A DNA stretch of 64,000 nt from Pseudonocardia sp. DSM 110487 (GCF_019468565.1 NZ_CP080521.1:8680001-8744000); one strand, 5' to 3'. Positions 15,712-24,948 are shown, counted from the first letter of the stretch. Translations and numbers: made by a program. The notes: generated by a model not told the origin, from the letters alone.

Positions 15712-17421
15712 CTACCTGTCTCGGACCCACACGCACAGCATGCCGCCACCCGGCTTGACCGCGATCTCACCGACCGTATCGTCCGGCCCGACCTGCTCCC
15801 GGTCCTGGAGCACGTAGTAGGTGCCGGGGCGGAGCCGGATCGTGCTCGACGGCTTGCCCGCCGGGCCGGGACAGGACTCGGTGCCCACGGGGTAGGACAC
15901 CGGGCAGCCGGGGCATCCCGGGAGGGTCACCTCCTGCGCCGTGGGCCCGGTGACCAGCACGCGGACGTTGCTGGAGGTCGCGTTGTAGACGAGCACCGGC
16001 TCGCTCGCGGGCGCGTCGATCGGCGCGGGCAGCGGCAACGGTGCGGCCGCGGTACGGCCCACCTCCGCGGTGATCAGAGCCGAGCGGGCCTGCGGGACCC
16101 CCGGGTCGTTCGGGTAGTCGGTCATCAGCGCCTGGAAGCGATCTGTGGCACCTGTGTAGTCACCCGCGGCGAAGTTCGCGAGCCCACACCCGGAGAGCGA
16201 GCGCGCGCGGTCGCCGTTCGCCACCGCGGCGACACCCGCGGCATCGGGCAGCGTGATGGCGTAGTCGAGGACGGGGAGCGCGTCGCAGAACCGCCCCTCC
16301 GCGAACGCGGAGTTGGCCTCAGCGAACGTGTCGAGGACGGCCTGCGGCACACCGGCGGCCGTCTGCGTGTCGCCGAGCTCCCGCCCGACCAGCAACAGAT
16401 CGTCCATCGCGGCACGCATCGCGTCGACGCGCGCCCCGCCGGCGGCCCCGGCCATCGACGCGCGGGCCGCCGACGCCCGCTCGACGTGCGTGGCCGCCAG
16501 GTCCTCACGCACCTGCGCCGTGCCCTGCTCGCCGCCGAGTTCCCGGAGCAGCTCGCCGTAGCGGGCGATCGCACCGTCCAGGTCGCCCGCGCCACGCAAC
16601 GCCACCGCCCACGCCAGCAGGGCGCGCCGCGTGCCCTCGCGGACGAACGGCTCGAGCAGGCTGCCGGGGTGGTCGCGCCGGAACGCCTGGTAGGCGGTCA
16701 CCGCCGCCGCGAGGGCACCGGTCCGCTCGGACTGCTCGGCCCCGAGGAAATCGGTGCACTCGGCACGCCTCACGGCGGCGGCAGGGACGTCACGGCTCAG
16801 CGTGAGCTCGTACGGCCCGGTGAGCGCGTCGAAGGAGCGGCTCGCCTCGACGCAGTCGGCCCGGCCCTGGGCTTCGAGGCCTGCCGCGTACGTGGCGCGT
16901 GCGGCCCCGGCGTACCCGATGTGTGCTCCGACGATCGCCAGCACCGCGACGAGCCCGAGCGCGACCGGACGCAGCCACTGCACCCGCGTGGCGGGCCGCG
17001 GAAGGCCGCGAGCCACGCCCCACGCGTCGGCCGCCGTGGCCACGGCCCACGTCGCGGCGAGGATCCGCCACAGCCACGGTGAGCCGGACGCGTCGTTGGC
17101 GAAGGCGATCCAGGCCATCAGCGCCACGATGACGATGCAGGCGGTGGCCCGCAGCCAGCGCCGCAGGTAGAGGTACCCGAGCCCGAGGCCGGTGAGGTTG
17201 AGCAGCGCCGCCGCGGCCGCGGACGACGCGGGCTCCGCCGGCTCGGCCTCGTCGGCGGATGACTCGACCGGTTCCTCGGCCGGGACCTCCTCCGGCTCCG
17301 GCTCGTCGCGCGGTTGCGTGGCCACCCCCGAGAGCTCCACCCCGGAAATCTGCACGGTCGCGTCGTCGCGACCAGCTTCGTCCGGGGCGTCGCCGGTGCC
17401 GTCGCCGCCCATCTCCCTCAC
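15712..17421 (-). CDS. Membrane protein with extracytoplasmic TPR-like domain
   Basis: This is a 569-residue protein of unknown function. Residues ~1-70 are an acidic Pro/Glu/Ser-rich cytoplasmic head. Four hydrophobic segments follow (LLNLTGLGLGYLYL, ACIVIVALMAWIAFA, WRILAATWAVATAADA, VALGLVAVLAIVGAHIGYA). The rest is a helical Ala-rich region that looks like TPR repeats (CGLANFAAGDYTGATDRFQAL), ending in a beta-rich C-terminus with four Cys (LPGCPGCPVSYPVGTESCPGPAG). The Cys cluster may form disulfides outside the membrane. It ends two bases from the Nudix stop (convergent). Confidence 0.6.
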   Translation of the reverse strand: MREMGGDGTGDAPDEAGRDDATVQISGVELSGVATQPRDEPEPEEVPAEEPVESSADEAEPAEPASSAAAAALLNLTGLGLGYLYLRRWLRATACIVIVALMAWIAFANDASGSPWLWRILAATWAVATAADAWGVARGLPRPATRVQWLRPVALGLVAVLAIVGAHIGYAGAARATYAAGLEAQGRADCVEASRSFDALTGPYELTLSRDVPAAAVRRAECTDFLGAEQSERTGALAAAVTAYQAFRRDHPGSLLEPFVREGTRRALLAWAVALRGAGDLDGAIARYGELLRELGGEQGTAQVREDLAATHVERASAARASMAGAAGGARVDAMRAAMDDLLLVGRELGDTQTAAGVPQAVLDTFAEANSAFAEGRFCDALPVLDYAITLPDAAGVAAVANGDRARSLSGCGLANFAAGDYTGATDRFQALMTDYPNDPGVPQARSALITAEVGRTAAAPLPLPAPIDAPASEPVLVYNATSSNVRVLVTGPTAQEVTLPGCPGCPVSYPVGTESCPGPAGKPSSTIRLRPGTYYVLQDREQVGPDDTVGEIAVKPGGGMLCVWVRDR

Positions 17422-17525
17422 CCCTCTCCGTCCCCCTCACCGGAGAGAGTTGACCACTGACGGCCGGGGAGCAATCCCCAACCAGGATCCGGGCGGGCGG
17501 CGACGGCACCCAGTTCGGAGGTCGG

Positions 17526-18785
17526 CTACCCAGGCCCTAGCCGCACCGGAAGCCGGGCGAGCCGCCGCATCCCGGGAGCCGGTACCCACTCGGGTTCGTC
17601 GGAGGCGAGGGCGAGCCGGGGGAACCGCTCGACGAGCGCCCGCAGCGCAACCTCGCCTTCCTGCCGGGCCAGCGCCGCCCCCAGGCAGTAGTGGAGGCCG
17701 TGGCCGAAACCGACATGGCCCTCACCGCGGCCTGCCGGTCGCCGCGTGACGTCCAGCCGCTCGGCCTCCGGATACTCGCGGGGGTCGCGATTGGACGAGA
17801 CGAGCACGGGCTGCACGACCTCACCGCGGCGGATCGCCACGCCCCCGAGCTCCACGTCCTCCGCCGCGTAGCGCATGCGGGCGACCTGCACCGGACCGCA
17901 CCAGCGCATGAGCTCGTTCACGGCGCCGGGCCACAGGGTCGGGTCAGCACGCAGGAGGTCGAGCTGGTCGGGATGGGTGAGCAGCGCGTACGTCGCGTTG
18001 CCGATGAGGTGCGCCGTGGTCTCGTGGCCCGCGATCACGAGAGTGATCACCATCGAGACGAGCTCGTCGGCGCTGAGCCGGTCGCCGTCGGCTTCCTGCA
18101 CCTGGACCAGGGCGGTGAGCAGGTCGTCGGCCGGCTCGGCGCGCCGGTGCTCGATCATCTCGTGGACGTGGTCGATCATCTCGCGAGCCGCGGCGGGCAT
18201 CATGTCGGGCCGCATCTGCATGAACGCGCTGCTCCACCGGTGCCAGGCAGGCCGCTCCTCCTCCGCGACGCCGACCAGCTCGCAGATCACCGTGATCGGG
18301 AGCGGGTAGGCGTACTCGGCGACCAGGTCGACGGGTTCTCCGAGTCCGGACATGCGGTCCAGGAGGCCCGCGGTGATCTCCTCGACGCGCGGGCGCAGCG
18401 CGCTGATCCGGCGAACGGTGAACGCGCGGGACACGAGCTTGCGCAGGCGCGAGTGGTCCTCGCCGTCGTAGTCGAGGATCGAGTCGGCGAAGTAGTGCGC
18501 GAGGTCGGCCGGGATGCCGACCATCTCGACCAGCTTGTCGCGCACGCTGTCGACCTCCACACCCGGCACCGACCGGGCGCCGTTGACGAAGCGCGGGTCG
18601 GACAGGACCGTGCGCACGTCCGCCTGCCGCGTGACGAACCAGGCGGGTGTCCCGTCCGGGGTGCGGCCGCGCACCAGGGGCGCCTGCTCGCGCAGCCGCC
18701 CGTAGCCGCCGACCGGGTCCGCGATCAGCCCGGGGTCCATGATGTCCGGTACGGCTGGTGGCGTCGCGGCCATCGGTGGCTCCAT
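17526..18785 (-). CDS. Cytochrome P450
   Basis: This 419-residue bacterial class I P450 has the I-helix oxygen-activation motif AGHETT, the K-helix ExxR (ELMRW), and the heme-ligand loop FGHGLHYCLGAALAR with the axial Cys. The N-terminus has no membrane anchor, so it is soluble and needs a ferredoxin/reductase pair that is not nearby. It is preceded by a TetR gene 15 bp upstream in the same direction, and across the TetR promoter lies an enoyl-CoA hydratase, suggesting a small catabolic unit. Subfamily (CYP number) and substrate cannot be assigned from motifs alone. Confidence 0.92.
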   Translation of the reverse strand: MEPPMAATPPAVPDIMDPGLIADPVGGYGRLREQAPLVRGRTPDGTPAWFVTRQADVRTVLSDPRFVNGARSVPGVEVDSVRDKLVEMVGIPADLAHYFADSILDYDGEDHSRLRKLVSRAFTVRRISALRPRVEEITAGLLDRMSGLGEPVDLVAEYAYPLPITVICELVGVAEEERPAWHRWSSAFMQMRPDMMPAAAREMIDHVHEMIEHRRAEPADDLLTALVQVQEADGDRLSADELVSMVITLVIAGHETTAHLIGNATYALLTHPDQLDLLRADPTLWPGAVNELMRWCGPVQVARMRYAAEDVELGGVAIRRGEVVQPVLVSSNRDPREYPEAERLDVTRRPAGRGEGHVGFGHGLHYCLGAALARQEGEVALRALVERFPRLALASDEPEWVPAPGMRRLARLPVRLGPG

Positions 18786-18800
18786 CTCCTGGATCCGGCG

Positions 18801-19499
18801 TCAGCGGACGCGGCGGTTCCATTCGTCGTCGATGTGTACGAGCAGCGCCCGGTAGCGCTGCGCGATGCCGGGTGCGATCCGCTCGAGCACGGCGGCAGGC
18901 GGGTCGGGTACCTCGAGGGCCGCGGCGAGGGTGCGTTCGAGCAGGTCGGCGCGCGCGGCGACGTCCAGCTGCGGGATCCCGGTGCCCATCCCGTCGATCA
19001 CCATGAAGCCCGTGCCAACCGCGGAGAACGCGTACAGCGCGGATTCGGCGTCGAGCCCGGGACGCAGGCAGCCGCCGTCGGCCAGCAGGCGGATGTGCTC
19101 GACCGCGGCCTGCTGGCGGCGCGCGATGAACTCGCCGAGGGTGTCGCCGGCCTCGTGCACGAGCCTGCCGAGCACCTCCGCGTCACCCATGTAGAGGGAG
19201 CGCGCCACCGGGTCCGCCGTCATCTCCTCGAAGACGTGCCGCATCAGGCGGCTCGGCAGCACCTCGCGCGCGTCCGCCTCCATCCGGTCGGCGATCCGCA
19301 GCACGATCTCGCGGTGCACCCGGATCAGCACGGAGAGGAAGAGCGCATCCTTGGACCGGAAGTGCAGGTAGACGGTGCCCTTGCCGATGCCGGCGTGCCG
19401 AGCGACGTCGTCGATCGTCACCCGCTGGTAGCCCCACCGCACCAGCAGTTCGGCCGCGCTGTCGAGCACCCGCTCGACGCGCAGTTCGGGTGCCGCCAT
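18801..19499 (-). CDS. TetR-family regulator
   Basis: This 232-residue protein has a textbook TetR HTH: RVLDSAAELLVRWGYQRVTIDDVARHAGIGKGTVYLHFRSKDALF. The C-terminal ligand domain is unassigned. It is the first gene of a unit with the P450 and faces the enoyl-CoA hydratase gene across a 100-bp region that contains a degenerate inverted repeat (19520-19543), so it may control both directions. Confidence 0.9.
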   Translation of the reverse strand: MAAPELRVERVLDSAAELLVRWGYQRVTIDDVARHAGIGKGTVYLHFRSKDALFLSVLIRVHREIVLRIADRMEADAREVLPSRLMRHVFEEMTADPVARSLYMGDAEVLGRLVHEAGDTLGEFIARRQQAAVEHIRLLADGGCLRPGLDAESALYAFSAVGTGFMVIDGMGTGIPQLDVAARADLLERTLAAALEVPDPPAAVLERIAPGIAQRYRALLVHIDDEWNRRVR

Positions 19500-19519
19500 G
19501 CCGTCCCCTCAGAACTCTG

Positions 19520-19543
19520 TGACCAGATTTGCTCATCCAGTCA
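19520..19543. promoter_or_regulatory. Possible TetR operator between tetR and the enoyl-CoA hydratase gene
   Basis: TGACCAG and CCAGTCA form a 5-of-7 inverted repeat with a 10-base centre, 21 bp upstream of the tetR start. Size and position fit a TetR dimer site, but the symmetry is imperfect. Confidence 0.3.
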
Positions 19544-19599
19544 TGCGGTCACCTTACGATGGGTCGGCAGGCGCGGCAACCCCGGGCTACCGTCGGGAC

Positions 19600-20373
19600 A
19601 TGGGCGACTACGAGCACCTGCTGGTGAAGCAGGACGGGGCAACCGTCCGGATCACGATGAACCGACCGGAGCGGCGCAACACGCTCACCGAAGCCCACAT
19701 GCGTGAGCTGCTCGACGCCTTCGAGGCGGCGGGGCGCTCCGACGCCACCGGCATCGTGCTTGCCGGCGAAGGCAAGGCCTTCTCAGCGGGCCACGACTTC
19801 GCGGACGTCGCCGCCCGCGACCTCGCAGGCGTGCGCGACCTGCTGCAGCTGTGCACCCGGTTGATGCGCACGATCGAGTCGGTTCCGCAGGTCGTGATCG
19901 CCCGCGTCCACGCGATCGCAACCGCCGCCGGCTGCCAGCTCGTGGCGTCCTGCGATCTCGCCGTCGCCTGCGAGTCGGCTTCCTTCGCGATCCCGGGTGG
20001 CAAGGGCGGCTGGTTCTGCCACACCCCCGCCGTGCCGGTCGCTCGCAACGTCGGCCGCAAGCGGTTGATGGAGATGGCGTTCACCGGGGACCCGATCGAT
20101 GCCAGGACGGCCGCCGAATGGGGTCTGATCAACTACGCGGTGCCCGACGCCGAGCTCGACGCCCGCGTCGACGAGCTGCTCGCCCGCGCCACCCGGGGCA
20201 GCCGGTTCGCCAAGGCCGTCGGCAAGCAGACCCTCTACGCCCAGCTCGACCGGCCCGAGGCCGACGCGTACGCCATCGCCCTCGAGGTCATGGCGTCGAT
20301 GTCGCAGACGCCGGGCGCGAAGGAGGGCATGGCGGCGTTCATGGAGAAGCGGCAGCCCGTCTGGCCGGACTGA
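19600..20373 (+). CDS. Enoyl-CoA hydratase/isomerase family protein
   Basis: This 257-residue crotonase-fold protein has the oxyanion-hole segment GKAFSAGHDFADVAARDL, the second motif IATAAGCQLVASCDLAVACESASFAIPGG and a C-terminal helix region. The usual catalytic Glu pair of true enoyl-CoA hydratases is not clearly present (GGKGGWFCHTPAV occupies the second site), so it may be an isomerase, dehydratase variant or hydrolase. The start is ATG at 19600; upstream in-frame codons overlap the tetR promoter. It is divergent from the TetR-P450 unit and 38 bp upstream of the orphan EhuB-like gene. Confidence 0.82.
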   Translation: MGDYEHLLVKQDGATVRITMNRPERRNTLTEAHMRELLDAFEAAGRSDATGIVLAGEGKAFSAGHDFADVAARDLAGVRDLLQLCTRLMRTIESVPQVVIARVHAIATAAGCQLVASCDLAVACESASFAIPGGKGGWFCHTPAVPVARNVGRKRLMEMAFTGDPIDARTAAEWGLINYAVPDAELDARVDELLARATRGSRFAKAVGKQTLYAQLDRPEADAYAIALEVMASMSQTPGAKEGMAAFMEKRQPVWPD

Positions 20374-20411
20374 GATCAGCACCGGCAGGCCCGGCCCCTA
20401 CGCTGCTCGCG

Positions 20412-21269
20412 ATGCTCTCCCGACGGCGACTCCTCGCGCTCACGGTCCCAGCAGGCGCGCTCGTGGCGTGTAGCCGGCCCGCGGGCAGCGCGCTGGAGCG
20501 GGCCCGCGCCGACGGCGCGATCCGGATCGGGATCTCCGGCGAGCACCCCTACTCCTACGCGGACGCCGACGGCCGGGTCACCGGTGCGCAACCGGAGGTG
20601 GCCCGCATCGTGCTCGAGCGCATCGGGGTGCCAGGGCTCGACGCGGTGCAGGTCCCCTTCAACGAGCTCGTCGCCCGGCTTCGCGACGGGCAGTTCGACC
20701 TCGTGGCGGCCGGGATGTCGGTGACCCCCGACCGCTGCCGCGAGATCGCCTTCACCCGCCCCGACTTCGTGGCGTTCCCCGCGTTCCTGGTCCACGAGGG
20801 CAACCCGCGGCGGCTCGAGTCCTTCCGCGACGTCGCCCGCTCCCGCGCTCGGCTCGCCGTCCTCGCCAGTGCGATCGAGATCGACTACGCCCGCGCGGCC
20901 GGCGTGCCGGACGACCAGCTGGAGATCGTCTCCAGCCAGTCGGAGTTGTTTCGCGCAGTGGCCGACGAGCGCGTGGCCGCGGGGGCACTCACCCGGATCT
21001 CGCTGGTGGACGTGCTGCGCCGCAACCCCGGATCGGGGCTGGCGGTCACCGACGCCGTCGAGCCCGTCGTGGGCGGCCGCCCCGTCGTCCCCGGCGCCGC
21101 CTTCGCGGTCCGCATCGGGGAGACCGACCTGCTCACCGCCTTCGACCGGGAGCTCGCGGCGATGCAGGCCTCGGGCGAGTGGCTGCGGGTCACGGAGCCG
21201 TTCGGGTTCACGCGCGAGAACCTGCCGCCGCCGGATCTGACGACGGCCGCGCTCTGCCGGCCCGCCTGA
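20412..21269 (+). CDS. Orphan EhuB-like amino-acid/ectoine solute-binding lipoprotein
   Basis: This 285-residue periplasmic-binding protein (SBP_bac_3 type) has an N-terminal RRRLLALTVPAGALVACS that combines a twin-arginine start and a lipobox (LVAC). The body (ALERARADGAIRIGISGEHPY; VTGAQPEVARIVLERIGV; VAAGMSVTPDRCREIAFTRP) parallels the EhuB encoded at 24.0-24.9 kb along its whole length, ending in the same LxxPDLTTAxLC motif. It has no permease or ATPase of its own and faces the ehuBCDA operon from 4 kb away on the other strand. It could supply an alternative substrate specificity to the same importer. Confidence 0.8.
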   Translation: MLSRRRLLALTVPAGALVACSRPAGSALERARADGAIRIGISGEHPYSYADADGRVTGAQPEVARIVLERIGVPGLDAVQVPFNELVARLRDGQFDLVAAGMSVTPDRCREIAFTRPDFVAFPAFLVHEGNPRRLESFRDVARSRARLAVLASAIEIDYARAAGVPDDQLEIVSSQSELFRAVADERVAAGALTRISLVDVLRRNPGSGLAVTDAVEPVVGGRPVVPGAAFAVRIGETDLLTAFDRELAAMQASGEWLRVTEPFGFTRENLPPPDLTTAALCRPA

Positions 21270-21325
21270 GCGCCGACTCTCGTCCGACACTTTCCACAGT
21301 CAGCTGTACACAGCACTCGTCATGA

Positions 21326-21703
21326 TTATTCGGGAAGGTCGTATGGACAGTAACTATACTGCTCAAAAAGTTGACCTTCACGGCCTATTTGCTCTATATC
21401 GCGAGCAGTCACGCGATATACGACCTGCTGCTCATTGTAGAGCACCAGCTCCCGGTAATGCCTGGTGAAGGCCCATGGCCCACTATCGTCTTTGTAGATG
21501 TGCATAGTCGGCTCCTCGACCTCCCGCCACTCGATTTCGAGGAAGCCCACACCGTCGGCGCGAACTGCAAGGATGTCATCGCACCAGATCGAGGTAACGA
21601 AGCCGGTTTGCTCGAAAGCTTCCGCTCGACCGGCAGTTCCCACCGCCACCACCGTCACGAGAGCCGCAACGCAAGCGCCCAGCTTCCACATCCTGTGGAC
21701 CAT
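21326..21703 (-). CDS. Small secreted protein of unknown function
   Basis: This 125-residue protein has a clear signal peptide (MVHRMWKLGACVAALVTVVAVGTAGRAEA) and a ~95-residue mature domain with two Cys (IWCDDILAV and YSYCPYDLPE) likely to form a disulfide. GGGAG precedes the ATG at 21703. The gene and its flanks are visibly AT-richer than the surrounding DNA with poor GC3, suggesting acquisition by transfer. No family is recognised. Confidence 0.6.
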   Translation of the reverse strand: MVHRMWKLGACVAALVTVVAVGTAGRAEAFEQTGFVTSIWCDDILAVRADGVGFLEIEWREVEEPTMHIYKDDSGPWAFTRHYRELVLYNEQQVVYRVTARDIEQIGREGQLFEQYSYCPYDLPE

Positions 21704-21904
21704 CTGATTCTCCCGCGGGCCGTTGATTCGCACCGACTGTCCGAGATCTTCCACGCAGAGTCAAGATCCGCGGACAGCCAGCGACGAGCAACCACCCCTG
21801 CGGCGTAGCGAAGATCACGGAGCGTCACCAACGGCGTTCGATCAAGCGCGTCCCGCGAAAAGGCGATATACAGACACACCTCTCGTGGGTTCCGGTCGGA
21901 ACCA

Positions 21905-22687
21905 CTAGTGCGCGAGCACGGCCTTCAGGAACTCTTGGGTCCGTGGGTTCTCCGGCTCTGAGAACAGCTTCCCCGGCGGCGCATCCTCGATCACCTTCCC
22001 GCCGTCGAACATCATCACCCGATGCGAGAAATCGCGGGCGAAGCCCATCTCGTGGGTGACGCAGAGGATCGTGATGTCCGTGGTCTCCCCGATGTCCTGC
22101 AGCAGCTTGAGTACTCCCGCCACCAGCTCCGGGTCCAGCGCCGAGGTCACCTCGTCGAGCAGCAGGACGTCGGGCTGCATGGCGAGCGCCCGCGCGATGG
22201 CAACCCGCTGCTGCTGCCCACCCGAGAGCCGCGACGGGTGCTCGTCGATCTTCTCCCCAAGCCCGACCAGGTCGAGCAGCTCCTTCGCCCGCGCGTTCGC
22301 CTCGTCCTTGGACAGGCCGAGCACCCGAGTGGGCGCCTCGATGAGGTTGCCACGGACGGTCATGTTCGGGAACAGGTTGAACTGCTGGAATACCATCCCG
22401 ATGCGCTTGCGCACCTCGCGGCTGTGCTTCTCATCGGCCGGGACGAGTTTGCCGCCCCTCTCCATGTGCGACAGGTACTTGCCTGCGACCTGGATCGTGC
22501 CCTCCGTGACCGACTCCAGGCACATCAAGAGTCGCAGGATCGTCGTCTTGCCCGATCCGGACGGCCCGATCAGCGTGACATGCTCCCCCGGCGCGACCGT
22601 GAAGGCGAGGTCGGACAGCACGACGTTGTCGCCGAATCGCTTCTCGACCCCGTCGAACACGATCATCGGTTCAGATGGTGCCGACAC
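21905..22687 (-). CDS. ehuA: Ectoine/hydroxyectoine ABC transporter ATPase EhuA
   Basis: This 260-residue polar amino-acid-type ABC ATPase has Walker A GPSGSGKTT, Q-loop FQQFNLFPNMTV, signature LSGGQQQR, Walker B VLLLDEVTSALDP and switch His in VTHEMGFARD. It is the last gene of a four-gene unit in the order B-C-D-A, the order typical of ehu loci. The GTG at 22687 overlaps the EhuD stop; an ATG seven codons later is an alternative. It drives uptake of ectoine or hydroxyectoine as osmoprotectant or nutrient, though amino-acid importers of this class are hard to separate without binding data. Confidence 0.85.
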   Translation of the reverse strand: MSAPSEPMIVFDGVEKRFGDNVVLSDLAFTVAPGEHVTLIGPSGSGKTTILRLLMCLESVTEGTIQVAGKYLSHMERGGKLVPADEKHSREVRKRIGMVFQQFNLFPNMTVRGNLIEAPTRVLGLSKDEANARAKELLDLVGLGEKIDEHPSRLSGGQQQRVAIARALAMQPDVLLLDEVTSALDPELVAGVLKLLQDIGETTDITILCVTHEMGFARDFSHRVMMFDGGKVIEDAPPGKLFSEPENPRTQEFLKAVLAH

Positions 22688-23321
22688 GGCGCTCCAATCT
22701 CCGGACCAGCAGTGACGCTGGGTAGCTCAAGGCCAGGAAGAGCAGCCCAGCGATGGTGTAGGGCTCGTCGTAGCTGAACGTACGACCACCAGCCTCACGT
22801 GCCCAGCCGACGATGTCGAGGAGGGTGATCGCGATGAGAATCGGCGTCTCCTTGAACATCGAGATCACGTAGTTCCCCAGCGCCGGAAGCACCCGCGGGA
22901 TCGCCTGGGGCAGCACGACGCCGGTCCAGACCCGCGACCGGGGAAGGCTGAGCGCCGTGGCGGCTTCCCATTGTCCAGGAGGCACGGCATCGATGCCGGC
23001 CCGGTAGACGTCTGCTGTGTAGGTGGCGTAGTGCAGGCCGAGCGCGATCACGCCGGTGGCGAACGGTGGGATCAGGATCCCGATGTCGGGCAGCACGTAG
23101 AACAGGAAGAACACCTGCACCAGCAGGGGGGTGCTGCGCACGAACTCGATGAACCCACGCACCACGATGGCGATCGGCCATGGGCCACGCAGCAGCATGG
23201 CGAGCACGAGCCCGAGGCTGAACGCGAAGAGCGATCCGAGCACTGTCAGTTGCAGGGTGAGAACCAGTCCCTGCAGGAGCGCTGGCAGAACCTCGGCGGC
23301 GAATGACCAGTCCCATCCCAT
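22671..23321 (-). CDS. ehuD: Ectoine/hydroxyectoine ABC transporter permease EhuD
   Basis: This 216-residue HisM/HisQ-type permease has about five transmembrane segments, with the EAA loop (EAATALSLPRSRVWTGVVLPQAIPRVLP) that docks on the ATPase. The start ATG is fixed by a one-base overlap with the EhuC stop (TGATG), implying tight coupling. The C-terminal RRLERRVGTI is cytoplasmic. It pairs with EhuC to form the channel. Confidence 0.82.
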   Translation of the reverse strand: MGWDWSFAAEVLPALLQGLVLTLQLTVLGSLFAFSLGLVLAMLLRGPWPIAIVVRGFIEFVRSTPLLVQVFFLFYVLPDIGILIPPFATGVIALGLHYATYTADVYRAGIDAVPPGQWEAATALSLPRSRVWTGVVLPQAIPRVLPALGNYVISMFKETPILIAITLLDIVGWAREAGGRTFSYDEPYTIAGLLFLALSYPASLLVRRLERRVGTI

Positions 23322-24034
23322 CAGACGACTCCTGCCGTCGTCTTCGCCGCTGCCCGCGCCCGCGCCGACGGCTTCCGGCCCACCCGGGCTGACGCGGCGG
23401 ACTCGAGTAGCCGCATCACCGTTGTGATCACCAACGCCAGCAGGAGGTACAGCACGAGCACGACCAGCCACACGAGCGGAAGTTCTTGTTGGAAGTTCGA
23501 CACGAGCCGCTGGTTGGCCAGGTTGGTGATCTCGTTGATCGCGACGAACGACAGCAACGCCGTGCTCTTGAGCAGCTGGATGAACAGCGTGTTGAACGGC
23601 GGGATCATCTCGACCACGGCCTGCGGAAGGATCACGCGGCGCATCCGCTGCGTCGGGCTCAGGCTGAGCGCCATCGCGCCCTCGTACTGCGCCCGCGGCA
23701 CCGACTGGATGGCGCCTCTCACGATCTCTGCGCCGTACGCGCCGTGATTCAGGCCGAGAACGAGGATGCCCGCCCAGATCGGCACGAGCTGGAACCCGAC
23801 GAGCAGCGGCAGCGCGAAGAAGATCCAGAACAGCTGCACGACCTCCGAGGTGCCGCGCAGCCCTTCCACGTAGATCCGGCTGATCACCCGCACGGTGCGT
23901 GACGGCGAGAGCATGCCCAGCCCAGCGGCGAGCGCCAGCACGATCGTCAGCGCGATACCGCCGACCGTCGCCATCACCGTGACCGGGATCCCCGGCGTCA
24001 GCACGCGAAGGAACGTGCCGATGTCGTCGAACAT
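23321..24034 (-). CDS. ehuC: Ectoine/hydroxyectoine ABC transporter permease EhuC
   Basis: This 237-residue permease of the same family as EhuD has an EAA loop YEGAMALSLSPTQRMRRVILPQAVVEMIPPF and several membrane spans. It has a basic C-terminal tail (RVGRKPSARARAAAKTT). It starts two bases after the EhuB stop and overlaps EhuD by one base, so B-C-D-A are one operon. Confidence 0.82.
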   Translation of the reverse strand: MFDDIGTFLRVLTPGIPVTVMATVGGIALTIVLALAAGLGMLSPSRTVRVISRIYVEGLRGTSEVVQLFWIFFALPLLVGFQLVPIWAGILVLGLNHGAYGAEIVRGAIQSVPRAQYEGAMALSLSPTQRMRRVILPQAVVEMIPPFNTLFIQLLKSTALLSFVAINEITNLANQRLVSNFQQELPLVWLVVLVLYLLLALVITTVMRLLESAASARVGRKPSARARAAAKTTAGVV

Positions 24035-24036
24035 GG

Positions 24037-24948
24037 TCAGGCCGAGCAGAGTTGCTCGGTGGTCAGGTCATCGGCCGGCAGGTTGGCCTCGGAGAAGCCG
24101 AAGGGCGTGGCGATCTCCACCCAGCGCCCGCTGTCGTGCAGCTTCGCGAGCTCCGTGTTGAAAGCCTCGCGGAGGTCGTTGTCGGCCTGCCGGAACACGA
24201 AGCCACCGGCCGAGACAACCTCCTCGCCGTTGACGACCGGTGTGAAGCCGGTCGTCACCTCCACCGGAGCACCCGGGTTGAGCTCGGTGGTCAGCCACTT
24301 GAGGGAGATGTCGGTGAGCGCGGCACAGTAGACCCGCCCGTCGGTGACGGCCTGCAGCAGCGCGTTCTGCGTCTCGAACACCTGGATGTTCGTGACGCCG
24401 GCCGCCTCCGCGTAGTCCTGCTCGACGGCTGCACCGAGCACGCCGAGCTGAAGGTTCTTGGCTGCCACATCTTCGAACTTCGCCACCTGCTGCGGGTTGC
24501 CCGTCGGGACCATGAACGCGGTGAGCGCCGAGTAGTCAGGGATCGAGAAGGCGGCCTGCCCGCATCGCTCGGGGGTGATGTTCATGCCTGCGCAGACCAT
24601 GTCGTACCGGTTCGCGTTCAGCGACGGGATGAGCGCGCTGAACTCGACCTGCTGGGCCTGCACGTCAGCGATCCCGAGGGCCTGCATCACGGCGCGGGCC
24701 ACCTCAGGAGCCTCACCGGTGACGTCGCCCTCTGGCGACGTGAAGCCGTACGGCTGTTCACCTGCGATGCCGATGTTGATCGTTCCGGCTTGCCGGGCAC
24801 GCTCCAGGGCGCCGCCTGCCCCGCCCTGGCCACCGCCCTGCGGAACCGCCTGACAAGCCGACAGCGCCGTCCCCCCGCCGATCGCCACCGCTCCGGCCGT
24901 CGCCGTCCGGCGAAGGAAATCGCGCCTGCTCCAGCCTCGCTGCGTCAT
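24037..24948 (-). CDS. ehuB: Ectoine/hydroxyectoine-binding lipoprotein EhuB
   Basis: This 303-residue protein has an N-terminal twin-arginine motif (RRDFLRR) followed by a lipobox (ALSAC), so it is probably exported folded by Tat and lipidated. The binding domain has the SBP_bac_3 pattern (GTINIGIAGEQPYGF; VCAGMNITPERCGQAAFSIPDY) and an aromatic-rich pocket consistent with cyclic zwitterion ligands. AAGGAG lies seven bases before the ATG. It is first in the ehuBCDA operon; its ~265-bp upstream region carries the promoter but no clear operator. Confidence 0.85.
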   Translation of the reverse strand: MTQRGWSRRDFLRRTATAGAVAIGGGTALSACQAVPQGGGQGGAGGALERARQAGTINIGIAGEQPYGFTSPEGDVTGEAPEVARAVMQALGIADVQAQQVEFSALIPSLNANRYDMVCAGMNITPERCGQAAFSIPDYSALTAFMVPTGNPQQVAKFEDVAAKNLQLGVLGAAVEQDYAEAAGVTNIQVFETQNALLQAVTDGRVYCAALTDISLKWLTTELNPGAPVEVTTGFTPVVNGEEVVSAGGFVFRQADNDLREAFNTELAKLHDSGRWVEIATPFGFSEANLPADDLTTEQLCSA

